Shown: positions 11,636 to 23,600 of the stretch, one piece after another
Position numbering within the stretch: position 1 is the first letter of the stretch
Layout: the number at the start of each line of letters is the position of its first letter
Assembly (NCBI GenBank): GCA_006937955.1
Contig: SSNP01000430.1
Coordinates: 8,808-72,807 of the forward strand
Source: Pachypanchax playfairii
Taxonomy: Eukaryota > Chordata > Actinopteri > Cyprinodontiformes > Aplocheilidae
Reading direction: 5' to 3'
Length of the DNA: 64,000 nucleotides
Translations under genes and position numbers: made by a program
Notes under the pieces: model-generated
Seen by the model: the letters and a program-made list of their open reading frames with translations, nothing else
What the model was told of the DNA's origin: nothing
The model's database searches: none

Positions 11636-14600
11636 GTTCAGTATTTTTAACATCATTAGCACTCACACCCAGTTTATAATATGATGTTTGAGTTGGCGGT
11701 GCTGCCACTATTTGATACTTTATTGTTTCCCCATATTTAGAAAGACCAGGGATGTAAGCAGAACGGTACCCATCAACTGTAGAATGGGAAGCTGGTCAGA
11801 TTGGACACTATGTGACTCCTGCACAGACAAAAAGGTTAAAATAATGTTCTCCCCACTTGCACAAATAACTGAGAAAGTTAACAATTGATTTTATTTGAGA
11901 TGACTAACAAACATTGTATTTTATTTTGGGACATGTAAGAAGTGATTTTTAACACTTTTTAAGCTCTGTCTCAGGTACGGTTCCGACACTTAGAGAAACC
12001 CTCACAATTTGGTGGGACAATGTGTGTTGATATGTTATGGGACAGGCTGGCATGTCCGAAGGCAACCACGCAGTGTCTAGTACCCGATTACTGTGGAGAG
12101 AGCTTCACTTGCAAAGGAACAGGCAAGTCTCACCCAAGTCCTTCAAAAACCCCTAAACTAAACATTCTGTAAACCTCAAGGGAGATTATTATGGACTTGT
12201 TTTGCAGCACATTATATGTCATGGTCCATTTTGGTACAAATGTACCTGTTTATAACTCTAGGACGCTGCATCAGCCAGTCCCTTCGCTGTAATGGAGAAA
12301 TGGACTGTGACGATTTTTCTGATGAAGATCAGTGCGCAAGTTTTTACCAACGAGAGGATAAGTGTTCCACTCTAATCCCAATTCCTGGAGCTGCACGAGG
12401 CACCCAGGGGTAAATATGATACAGTAATTACTCAAGACTGGAGCTTTTAGTTTATTGACACATGTTTCACATCTATGAATAAAGGTAAATACCCTGCTGT
12501 AATTATCTTCATGAACTTCTTCAAAGATGATGTAACCCATTTTGAGTAAAATTCCCAATGATGCAAGAAAAACAAATTTTTAAAAATTAAATGATCATTT
12601 TGTAATTATTCTATAATCACTTTATTTAAAGCTACAATATCCTGACTAGAGACTTTGCGAATCAAGCGCTTGACCCTCAGTACTTTGGTGGGAGGTGTGA
12701 ATATGTCTACAATGGTGAATGGAGGAAATTCAACTACGAAGCCTTCTGTGAGAGCCTACACTACAATGAAGATGAAAAAAACTACAGAAAACCTTACAAT
12801 TACCACTACTACCAATTTGTGGTATGTACTTATCTCTTGTTTTGTGTTAATTACAGAATTAATATTTTTGTGAAAAAAGTCCTTGTATCAAAAATTGAAT
12901 CTTATTACAGGCTGAAGCCACATCAAAAGGTTCCCATGAATATTATGAAGATATGCACAGTTTCCTGAGAGCGAGGCAAACTATGTCATCCGGCATGGGT
13001 GGTGTCACAGTCGGGGTCGGTTACGTGGAAGTCGGACTGGAAGGCAGCCATGAATCAGAGTTTCTAAGGAACATAACAAAATATAAAAGTCAGGTATAAT
13101 TCAATATTTTTTACGTGGCAACAGATTTTTTGTTTTCAATAATTATTTTTAATGCAAAAATACATACATTAATTCAGTTGTTTGTTTTAGTAAATATTTG
13201 TTGCCTTAAACCACAAAAAAACAAAAGAAAATGAAAATATTCATGTTTTTATCCTAATGTAGCAAGGTGCACAACGCTTAATTGGTACATACATATTTTC
13301 ATTATTTTACTTTTTGTTTTAAAACAATATTTTGCTCGAGTGATGTCTAACTGAATTTTTAAAACAAAGTGGCCAAGCATTACATTCATAGAGATAAATA
13401 TGCTCCTCGTTTACCTGAAGTTCAGACAGCACAATGCTCAGAGAAATAACAGTTCAGTCTCTACACCCCTAAGATAGCAGGATAAAAATTAAAGTTTATG
13501 ACAGTAAAAAGGGCTGCATGGCAAGTGTTAATTTTGTTGACTAAAATATTTCGTCATAATTTTAGTCACGAATATAGTTTTGCGGACAAAAACGAAACGA
13601 AAACTAAAATAGACGGCCCTATTTGAGACGATTATTATGATTAAAATTCTACAATTGATTTTAGTCAACTAAAACTGCCAAATATTTTCGTCGACTAAAA
13701 TTAGACTACAATTAAAACCAGTTTAGTGACTAAAATTGAAAAGAATTTTAGTCAAAAGACTATGACTAAAACAAAATTAAAATTTCTTGCCAAAATTAAC
13801 ACTGCCGCATGGTGCAGTTGGTAGAGCTGTTGCCTTGCAGCGAGAAGGTCCTGGGTTTGAATCCGGGCTGGGACCTTTCTGCATGGAGTTTGCATGTTCT
13901 CCCTGTGCATGCGTGGGTTTTCTCCGGGGACTCCAGCTTCCTCCCACAGTCCAAAAACATGCAAGAGGTTAACTGGCAACTCTAAATTGTCCCTAGGTGT
14001 GAATGGTTTTCCATCTATGTGTGGCCCTGTGATGGACAGGTGACCTCTTAAGGTTGTCCCCAGCTTCTCACCCAAAAACCGCTGGAGATAGGCACCAGCT
14101 GTCTGCGACCCAAAACAGGAAAAAGCAGGTTAAGAAAATGGATGGATGGATAACAGTAAAATAAAAAAAAATAAAAAACTGAACAAGTTTGGTTTGTTTG
14201 GAAGGGTTGAAGTAGAACGTTTCGTCACTCTAAAAAGAACAAACAAATGGCAGTATCTGAAAAAACTGCAAGACTTTTAGTAGAACCTGGTAAAGATCAG
14301 GGGTCTCATTTATAAAGCTTGCTTACGCACAAAACGGGGTTGGAAAACTGTGTAAGCAACTGTCCGTGCAAACTTTGGGATTTATAAAAAAAAAAAAAAA
14401 ACATAGCGTAAAAATGTGCGCAACTTTAAGTTGATCCCCCCCCACACACGCACACACACACAGCCCCCGCCCCGACAAGCGTAAAATCAGTTGTGGGCCA
14501 GGTTGAAACAAAATGTCATGCGTCGTTTATAGGATCAACACAGAAGGCATGATTTTTTAATTTTTTTACTAATTCTTTAAGTGTGCCTGAAATTTCTGTC

Positions 14601-17600
14601 AGGACATCACATATTTTGTGCAATTCTTCTTGCACTTCGTTCACCACACTAATCATGTCCCTCTGTGCCTGCTGGACAGCCCAAGACGCACTGGTGGTAC
14701 AGGCCGACCCTGCTAGTCGCCACCTGGCATGCCTTGTTGGACGCTTCGTCCAGAATCACTGGGGGGGACAACGAGATTTGGTTTTGTCTTATATTTTAAT
14801 GACAGACACATTTGATCTGTATTAATAAAAGGCTTAGTCTCCTCTACATGGTCAGTGTCTCCCTCCTTCTCCGGCACGATGCCATGCACGCTTGCCGGTC
14901 CGAGTACTGCTAAGATCCTAACGGCAAGCAGTGGGGGATCTGGGGGCCAGGGCCTCTGCCAGTGGTGGAAGCAAGCCATCGTTTTTTTTGCCTCCACCTT
15001 CAGATTGAACCATTTTTTTATATCTGCCACAGATGTCTCTGAAGATCTCTGTGAAGAACTCACAGCATTAACGGCTTCAGCAAAGCTGTGCCACTCCGTG
15101 GATTTTCTTTTATTTGTTATGCCACTGCTGTGACTTCCAAAAAGAACTTCCTTTCATTTTTCTACCTCACACACAAGTACCTAAATTTTTGCTTTGGTGA
15201 AGTTGCGCTTCCTTGATCTTCCTTGATCTGCGGTCGCCATCGTTATTGGTGGATGAGCCGGCTTATTTATATGCATGAGATCCACAAGGCACTTTGCATT
15301 GACCATTTACGGCAGAAAGTGGGTGTGTTGAGGGCGGGATGTGATCCAGAAACACCTGAGCACATTTCTAGGTAAAGTGTGATTTATAAAGAGGAGATTG
15401 CGTGCAGCTGTACGTACTCCATGTTGTATAGGTCCAAAACTTGCTTGGCGTAAGTAGAGTTTTTTTGCTGCGCTTAAGTACAGTTTTAGTAAGGATTCTA
15501 CGCAAAGTTTTATAAATGAGACCCCAGATCCTTTTTATTATGTGATGATATATAAGGGGTGAAATGATATCAGTATTACTTATCTGGCTTTATTCTGGTT
15601 TTTAGGATGTTGGATTTGTTAGACTTTGGTCCAAAGTGGAAACAGCCCACTTCAAGATGAGGACAAACCAGCTAATGCTTCATGAGGATTTCTATGTTTT
15701 ACTTATGGAGCTACCAGAAGAGTATGATTTTGGCATGTATTCCCAATTTCTAAACATGTTTGGCACCCACTATGTGACAGAGGGAACCATGGGTGGAACT
15801 CTAGAATATGTTTTTGTTGTTAACAAAGCATCTATGGCACAGTCAAGTAAGGAACCTTTTTAGTTCATTCAACAATGATGTTAATGGTGAGAATTATTAT
15901 TTTTAGTAAACCTTGTTTGATTCTCTCCCTTAACTTATTCAGATATGAACAGTGAAAAATTTCAATCTTGCTTTGGTGCCTCTCTTGGCATAAGTGTTCC
16001 AGTTGGTGAGAACACAGGAACACAGAACGCGGGCGCTAAGATTAAAGGGAAAGTATGTGATGATTACAAAGACATTTCTGAAGGTGAGAAATCAAAAATC
16101 TTTTGGTAGCTAACCTCTCTTTTAATGTTCTATTTAGGGAGATTACATTTTCTTGTTTTAGATTTATTTTTTGCTCATTATATTTACAGTGGGGCAAAAA
16201 AGTATTTAGTCAGCCACCAATTGTGTAAGTTCTCCCACTTAAAAAGATCAGAGAGGCCTGTAATTTTCATCATAGGTATACCTCAACTATGAGAGACAAA
16301 ATGAGGAAAAAAAATCCAGAAAATCACATTGTCTGATTTTTAAAGAATTTATTTGCAAATTATGGTGGAAAATAAGTATTTGGTCAATAACAAAAGTTAA
16401 TCTCAATACTTTGTTATATCGCCTTTGTTGGCAATGACAGAGGTCAAACGTTTTCTGTAAGTCTTCACAAGGTTTTCACACACTGTTGCTGGTATTTTGG
16501 CCCATTCCTCCATGCAGATCTCCTCTAGAGCAGTGATGTTTTGGGGCTGACGCTGGGCAACACGGACTTTCAACTCCCTCCAGAGATTTTCTATGGGGTT
16601 GAGATCTGGAGACAGGCTAGGCCACTCTAGGACCTTGAAATGCTTCTTACGAAGCCACTCCTTCGTTGCCCGGGCGGTGTGTTTGGGATCATTGTCATGC
16701 TGAAAGACCCAGCCACATCTCATTTTCAATGCCCTTGCTGATGGAAGGAGGTTTTCACTCAAAATCTTACGATACATGGCCCCATTCATTCTTTCCTTTA
16801 CACGGATCAGTCGTCCTGGTCCCCTTGCAGAAAAACAGCCCCAAAGCATGATGTTTCCACCCCCATGCTTTACAGTAGGTATGGTGTTCTTTGGATCCAA
16901 CTCAGCATTCTTTCCCCTCCAAACACGACAAGTTGAGTTTCTACCAAAAAGTTCTATTTTGGTTTCATCTGACCATATGATGTTCTCCCAATCCTCTTCT
17001 GGATCATCCAAATGCTCTCTAGCAAACCGCAGACGGGCCTGGACGTGTCCTGGCTTCAGCAGGGGGACACGTCTGGCACTGCAGGATTTGAGTCCCTGGC
17101 GGCGTAGTGTGTTACTGATGGTAGCCTTTGTTACTTTGGTCCCAGCTCTCTGCAGGTCATTCACTAGGTCCCTCCGTGTGGTTCTGGGATTTTTGCTCAC
17201 CGTTCTTGTGATCATTTTGACCCCACGGGGTGAGATCTTGCGTGGAGCCCCAGATCGAGGGAGATTATCAGTGGTCTTGTATGTCTTCCATTTTCTAATA
17301 ATTGCTCCCACAGTTGATTTCTTCACACCAAGCTGCTTACCTATTGCAGATTCAGTCTTCCCAGCCTGGTGAAGGTCTACAATTTTGTTTCTGGTGTCCT
17401 TTGACAGCTCTTTGGTCTTGGCCATAGTGGAGTTTGGAGCGTGACTGTTTGAGGTTGTGGACAGGTGTCTTTTATACTGATAACGAGTTCACACAGGTGC
17501 CATTAATACAGGTAACGAGTGGAGGACCGAGGAGCCTCTTAAAGAAGTTACAGGTCTGTGAAAGCCAGAAATCTTACTTGTTTGTAGGTGACCAAATACT

Positions 17601-20600
17601 TATTTTCCACCATAATTTGCAAATAAATTCTTTAAAAATCAGACAATGTGATTTTCTGGATTTTTTTTCCTCATTTTGTCTCTCATAGTTGAGGTATACT
17701 TATGATGAAAATTACAGGCCTCTCTGATCTTTTTAAGTGGGAGAACTTACACAATTGGTGGCTGACTAAATACTTTTTTGCCCCACTGTAAATGTATATA
17801 AAAGATAACTATACTGTGACCCCAAGTTTTAAAATATTATGTTTTTGTAGTTAAGTCCTCCAGTTCATCCTTGGTTGAGGACATTTTCACTCTGGTGAAG
17901 GGGGGAATCACAGAGACCAGCTCTGGTGTACTGGCCATCAGAAATGCAGAGATGTACAAAAAGTGGGGAGCTTCTCTCAAATACAACCCAGCATTGATTG
18001 ATTTTGAGGTAACACTGAACATTCAGCAAAGAGAGAGACGGACAGAGAGAAAAATGTTATACTTAAAATCTAATTTCTGATGCCACCTATGATTTTGTGG
18101 TCTTTATGATGCTACCATTTGGTTAACTTTTGTCATGTTTATCTTTCTGACTCCTGCTATATTAACTCCTAGATTATGCCAATTTATGAGCTTGTGCAGT
18201 TCAGCACAGCTGCTGGTCACGCTGGAATGAGAATTGCTAACTTGCAGAGGGCTGTAGATGAGTACCTGCAACAGTTTGACTCATGTCGCTGCGCTCCCTG
18301 CAGAAACAATGGGTTCCCTGTCCTCTCGGGCACATCCTGTAGCTGCATCTGTAAATCAGGTTACCAGGGAATGGCCTGTGAGCAGACACTCAAGAAAGGT
18401 GAGATTCGGCTGTGAAAGCAATGTCAATTAACATATTCAACCTCTTTTAATTACAACTCACCCCCTCCAGATTATAACTCCTGCCCACACTTGCTGTTTT
18501 AAAAAATACCTCAAAAGGAGGTGTTGCCTGGAGGACCAGCGCACACACGGAGGAATGGTGGGCTGGGCTGTGATTGTCACACTGACAAAGATGGCCAGAG
18601 AGGGAACAGATGGAAATAAAGGAAGCTGCATTTGCAGACAAGTCGAGTGGCCCTGATCCATATTGTTTCGAGCTGATGGTTGCCCTGCAGTGACTGAGTG
18701 GAAAAGAATGGGTTAGGTCTTGTTTGTCAGCACTAAAGCTAAATTTACATTTGCTTTAGTAATATTGTGTGACTCTGCCTGCAGCCTGTGTACCTTGTTA
18801 TCCACAAAAGAAAATGTGTGTTGCAGAGAGGTGCCCAAGGTATAAATCAAAGTATCCTAGCATGAAGAGAAAATCTTTTTTTCACATTTTTTCACACAAT
18901 TACAGATATTGCACTAAAATGAACTCTGATAACATTTGCTATTTAAAATTTACCTTGCTATGGAGGTGTGGCCAAGACAGAGCTCGTTTTATACTCCACA
19001 GTAGCAGAATGCTGACATATTAAAAAAATTAGGTCTCAGCTAATAGCAATGCCAAATTCTAATTCAAGTGCAGTGTAAAGTTTAAACCTGAAGACGGTGC
19101 TCCACTAACAGTTTTTGGTAGAAAATTACGTTTTCTTAAAATGTGCTAAAATACCAAAAAGAATACCCAGAAATGTAGACAGCAGTATTATGGTGTGTTC
19201 ACACCGGCCCAACCGTCAACGTCAGAAGCTGCAAGTTTACATTTAAAGTCTATGGTGGAGTGCGTCAGACAGATGTCAATGGCTCTGCATCGCTTTGTGA
19301 GCATTATGATCGGCAACTTTTCAAGCTTTTTGAGCGCTTCAGGCATTGATGCTTGAAACGCTTGAAAAGCTTGAAACGCAGAAAGTTCAGCTAGCTGAAC
19401 TTTTGACGCTCTTAACGCTCTTGAAGTGGCATGTCAACCAATCAGAGCGTCTCATCGTAGTGACATACCTGAATGAAGCAGGAAGTCTTCAAACAGGGTG
19501 CGGGACAGACGGAAGTAGCGCTGGAAGCAAACCTCATCCATATGTAGCTCCTGGAGCAAATGGTTTAATGGTGCGTTCACATCAGCCCAACCGTCAACGT
19601 CAGAAGCGGCAAGTTTACATGTAAAGTCTACGCTTAACCGTAACGCTTGACCGTTAAAAAGAGCGTGAAGGCGGGGCTTCCTATGTTATCGGATGTTCTG
19701 AACTATGGAGGATCATATAGAGAGAGTGGCTTGTCTTTATTTACTTCATTCGTGGATACACCCCATTCTTCAGATGCGTTTTGAGTTTGATGAGTTAAAC
19801 CGTTTGATCACTCAGGTCCATGATAGCTGTTGTATTTTCTCCTTCTGAGATGATGGTAATGATCTTGATCATGTAGCCTCTCTTTATGAGGTCCTCGGTT
19901 GCTTCTGTTATTGACTCGTAGATTGTGGTTCCATCATTATGCATCACGCAGAGCTTGGAAGGGAATAAAGTTTGAAATTGAACCTGTTTCTCTTTCAAGG
20001 CTCTGCGAATCTCAGCATTTTCCTTCCTTTTAGCAATGACAGGTGGTGGGTAATCGTGGTCAAGATTTATGTGGTTATTTCTGCATTCAAGTCCTTTTGT
20101 TTGCCAAGACTTACATGGTAGCATCTTCTTCTTTCTAAAGCTCAGGAACTTGACTATTATGGAGCGAGTGGGTGTATTTTTTGTTGGCATAGGACCCAGT
20201 GAGCGATAAGCTCTCTCAATCTGCAGATCTTGCAATTCCTCAGGAAGCTGGAGGCACTCGTGGAGAAGTTTGTCAACAAATGAGACCATGTTAACAGAGT
20301 CCTTTTTGGCCTCTTCATGGACTCCATAAATCCTTAGATTTTTGCTTCTGCTGTGGCTTTCCATCTCTATTAGCTTCTCGTCCAGCCTCTCGCATAGCTT
20401 TACCATCTCCAAGGCTACCTCCTCCGATGTCTGTAATTGCTCCTCTGTCTTTTCAATCTGATTTTCTGCCTTGTCCAGTCTCTTAGCAATTCCCATTATA
20501 TCCCTCCTCAGTTCTTTGAAATGTAGTTTATTTTCTTGTCGGAATTGCCTCAGTTCTTGTAGAATCTCGGAATCTGCCATCTTTCTGTTACAGCTAGCTG

Positions 20601-23600
20601 TTATTTTTTTGCTTTGGTCCTAGATGAAAAAGTTTGTGTTATATTGAATTTGGAATGAAAATATCCATATGTGTGTCTTGCCCCCTGCTGTAAAATTGAT
20701 ACGGTTAATACGGTCTTTGGTTGTATTTCTTGGGTTTCATTGGGAGCTCTCTACTGTGCTGCCGTCATGGTGGATGTTCCGATCGGAAGTCAATGACACT
20801 ATCTTTTGAGTTTAACCACAGATTAAGTTACATACTGTAGATAGGACACGTGCAGTGTTATTAGTAACTGGGTCACACAATTAATTGTGGTTGATTTTGT
20901 GTCATGTGATCATCTGTCAATAATCACTAAATATGTACTTTACAATGCAGAACTTGACCGATGGTCAAACATGATCTGCCATTGGAATGCCCCTTCCATG
21001 CAAGGCAGCCTCAATTGACCTTTCACCGAGCCCCTAAGTTACTGTTGCTACATCCGACAGACAAATGGTCAAACACGACCAGTGCAACAGACTGCCATCA
21101 CCGGAAGAGGTAGATCTTGTTTGAAGGAGTCAGCAAGCTTTCAGTCGGATTGGTTTTAAATATCACAAAAATGGTAAATTTGCTTTTGTGTAGACTGCAC
21201 ACATCCTGGTTTGACATCCATAACAAACATGAATGACTGTGCTTTCTTTGAAGTGAATGACAAGGCTTGCTGCACTGTTTGACTCACTTAACAGCTCCAA
21301 CTCACAGCTACTGCTACAGCTTCAGAACAGCACTTGCAACACTGGTGCGTGGCGATGGACTTCCCACTACCATTAAGCATGTTGCAAAAGTGTCGCAAAG
21401 GTCCATACATACACCTGATTAAATCAAAACATTAGTGTGGGTTAACACTGGATATGACATCTCTCCCTTTTTATGAGAATCAAATTAAGATAGCAGTTAG
21501 CCCAAAATATAATGAATAAACGTCTCCAGCAGAACTAACATAAGCAAGCAAACAGGGTTTCAACTTGACCCAGTAATACTAATTTTCTTTTCCGTTTCAG
21601 GTCATAAGGGCAACAATAAGTTCAGTCTCTCAGCCGGCCTGGATACTCGACCCAACCTTGTCACAGTCTGGTTAGGGAAGGGAGGGTCGGCCACCGCAGC
21701 CGCCTGGCTGGCTGGACCGGCTCCTGCCTGGGCAGATGTCAAGGGCTGACTGTCTGTCACAGGTGGTGTCTGTGCGTTATCAGGCTGTGCTGCAGCAGGG
21801 TCATAAGGCGGCTCCGGCTGCAGGTGGCATCGGTTCCAATGCAGCGTGTCTCCATCCTGCGTGCGTAAGATATGGGATCTCTGGTTGATGCTCCCCCCTA
21901 TGATGACTGCCGGTAAAGCCCATGACTTCTGATGATCCAGCTTGGACAGTACTCTGTCCCCGGGGTGCAGTGGTGATAGCAATCTGGATCCATGGCGACG
22001 ATTGTAGTAATAGGCTTGCTTTGCCTTTCCTCTCCTGTCATTCTCTCTCACCACTGATTGATCCGGCCACTTGGGTCGCAGATTTTCTCAGAGGATGGGG
22101 AGAGTGGTGCATAACTTCCTTCCTAACAACAGCTCCACTGGGCTATAGCCTGTGGTGGAGCAGGGTGTGGATCTGTAGACCAGCAGAGCCATCACAGGGT
22201 CCTGCTGCTTCAGTATCTTTTTTGCAGTTTACACGGCCCTTTCTGCATGGCCATTACCTTGTGAGCGGTGGGGGCTCGAGGTGCAGTGCTTGAAGTCCAG
22301 ACTCTTGGCGAACTCTCGGAACTCTGCACTCGCAAACTGAGGCCAACTGTTGCTCACCACCTCGTCCGGGATGCCAAATCTAGCAAAAACAGTATTTAGG
22401 TTCTAGATAGCATGTCCGCTGGTGGTTGCAGGGAGATGCAGTATCTCTCAGAACCTTAAATAATAATCAGACACAACTAGGAAGTTTTGATGATCGTACT
22501 CACAGAGGTCCATGGCAACTCGCTTCCTGGGTCGATCAGGCAGGGAATTGAAATGAGTGGTTCTGTCAGTTGTGTTCTTTTCTCTGTGCATTTCTGGCAG
22601 GTCCTCAGAAGCAGGTCCGAGTATGCCCTCTTTCTACATTTTACAAGACCCTAGTGACCCTCATGGATGTTCCTCAGCACTTCGCTTGTCAATGATTTTG
22701 GCACCACGATCCGATGACCAAGGAGCAGAAAACCATCATGCTCTGACAGTTCGTTCCTGACTTGAAAGTACTCTTTGGCTTCCGCCGGTACACTCTGCAG
22801 GTGTTTGGGCCACCCGGACCTTCTGAGCTGTATCACAGTTCTGAGCTCCAAATCTTGTGCCGTTTTGGTCCTTATTTCTTCCAACTTACTCGCTGACGTG
22901 GGAATCCCTTCGACCACACTGCATAGAAGGCGACTTCACTATCTGTGATTGTTGCGTCTTTTGTGCTGGTTGATGGGCAGACAGAGTGTCTGCAACTAGA
23001 TATGTTTTCCCTGGTGCATACTCCGCCACGGCATTGAACCTCATTAGTCTCATGAGGAGACGCTGGCACCGGATCGGGACTTTGTCTAAGCTGTGAGAGT
23101 TAATAAGGGGCATAAGCGGTTTATGGTCTGTGATTAGCTGGAATGTTTCTAGTCCAACCAGATATTTCTGGAATTTTTCACAAGCCCATACACCTGCCAG
23201 CTGCTCCTTCTCAATTTGGGCGTAGCGGGTCTCTGCCTCCATCAGACGCCTGGAACAGTATGCAACTGGTTTACACTGATCATTGTGGAGCTACATTAGC
23301 ACCCCCCGAGCCCATGGCTGCTCGCGTCGGCTGACACTGCTGTAGGTTTGGACACGCTGTAATATGTCAACAACGGCACCGCTGTGAGTAGCTCTTTAAT
23401 CCTTCCGAATGCTGCGTGCTGTGGGGGTCCCCAGCTCCAGGTGTTCTTTTGCTTCAGCAGTGTGTACATGGGATCTCCAACTGTTGCTTGGTTGGGAACA
23501 TATTTCCCAAGATATTTCACCATTCTTAGGACTCTTTTCAATTCCTGCACATTTGTGGCTGGAGAGAGTTGTTGTATGGCGTCAATTTTGTCTGGATAGG

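Noticed and set aside
13813..13880. tRNA gene
   Set aside because: The box A and box B words belong to a SINE head with body and GGAT tail; no full cloverleaf.
16776..17372. 198-codon + strand frame, also at 52054-52650
   Set aside because: Antisense shadow of the Tc1 transposase; identical in both copies.
11532..18420. c8a as a ten-exon gene ending near 18.4 kb
   Set aside because: Exon 10 ends at a clean donor in phase 1 and the thrombospondin repeat would be missing; the in-phase exon at 41000-41151 completes the family's domain order.
18447..18661. Second thrombospondin exon or gene on the - strand
   Set aside because: No WSxW motif, no splice pattern, no recognisable domain.
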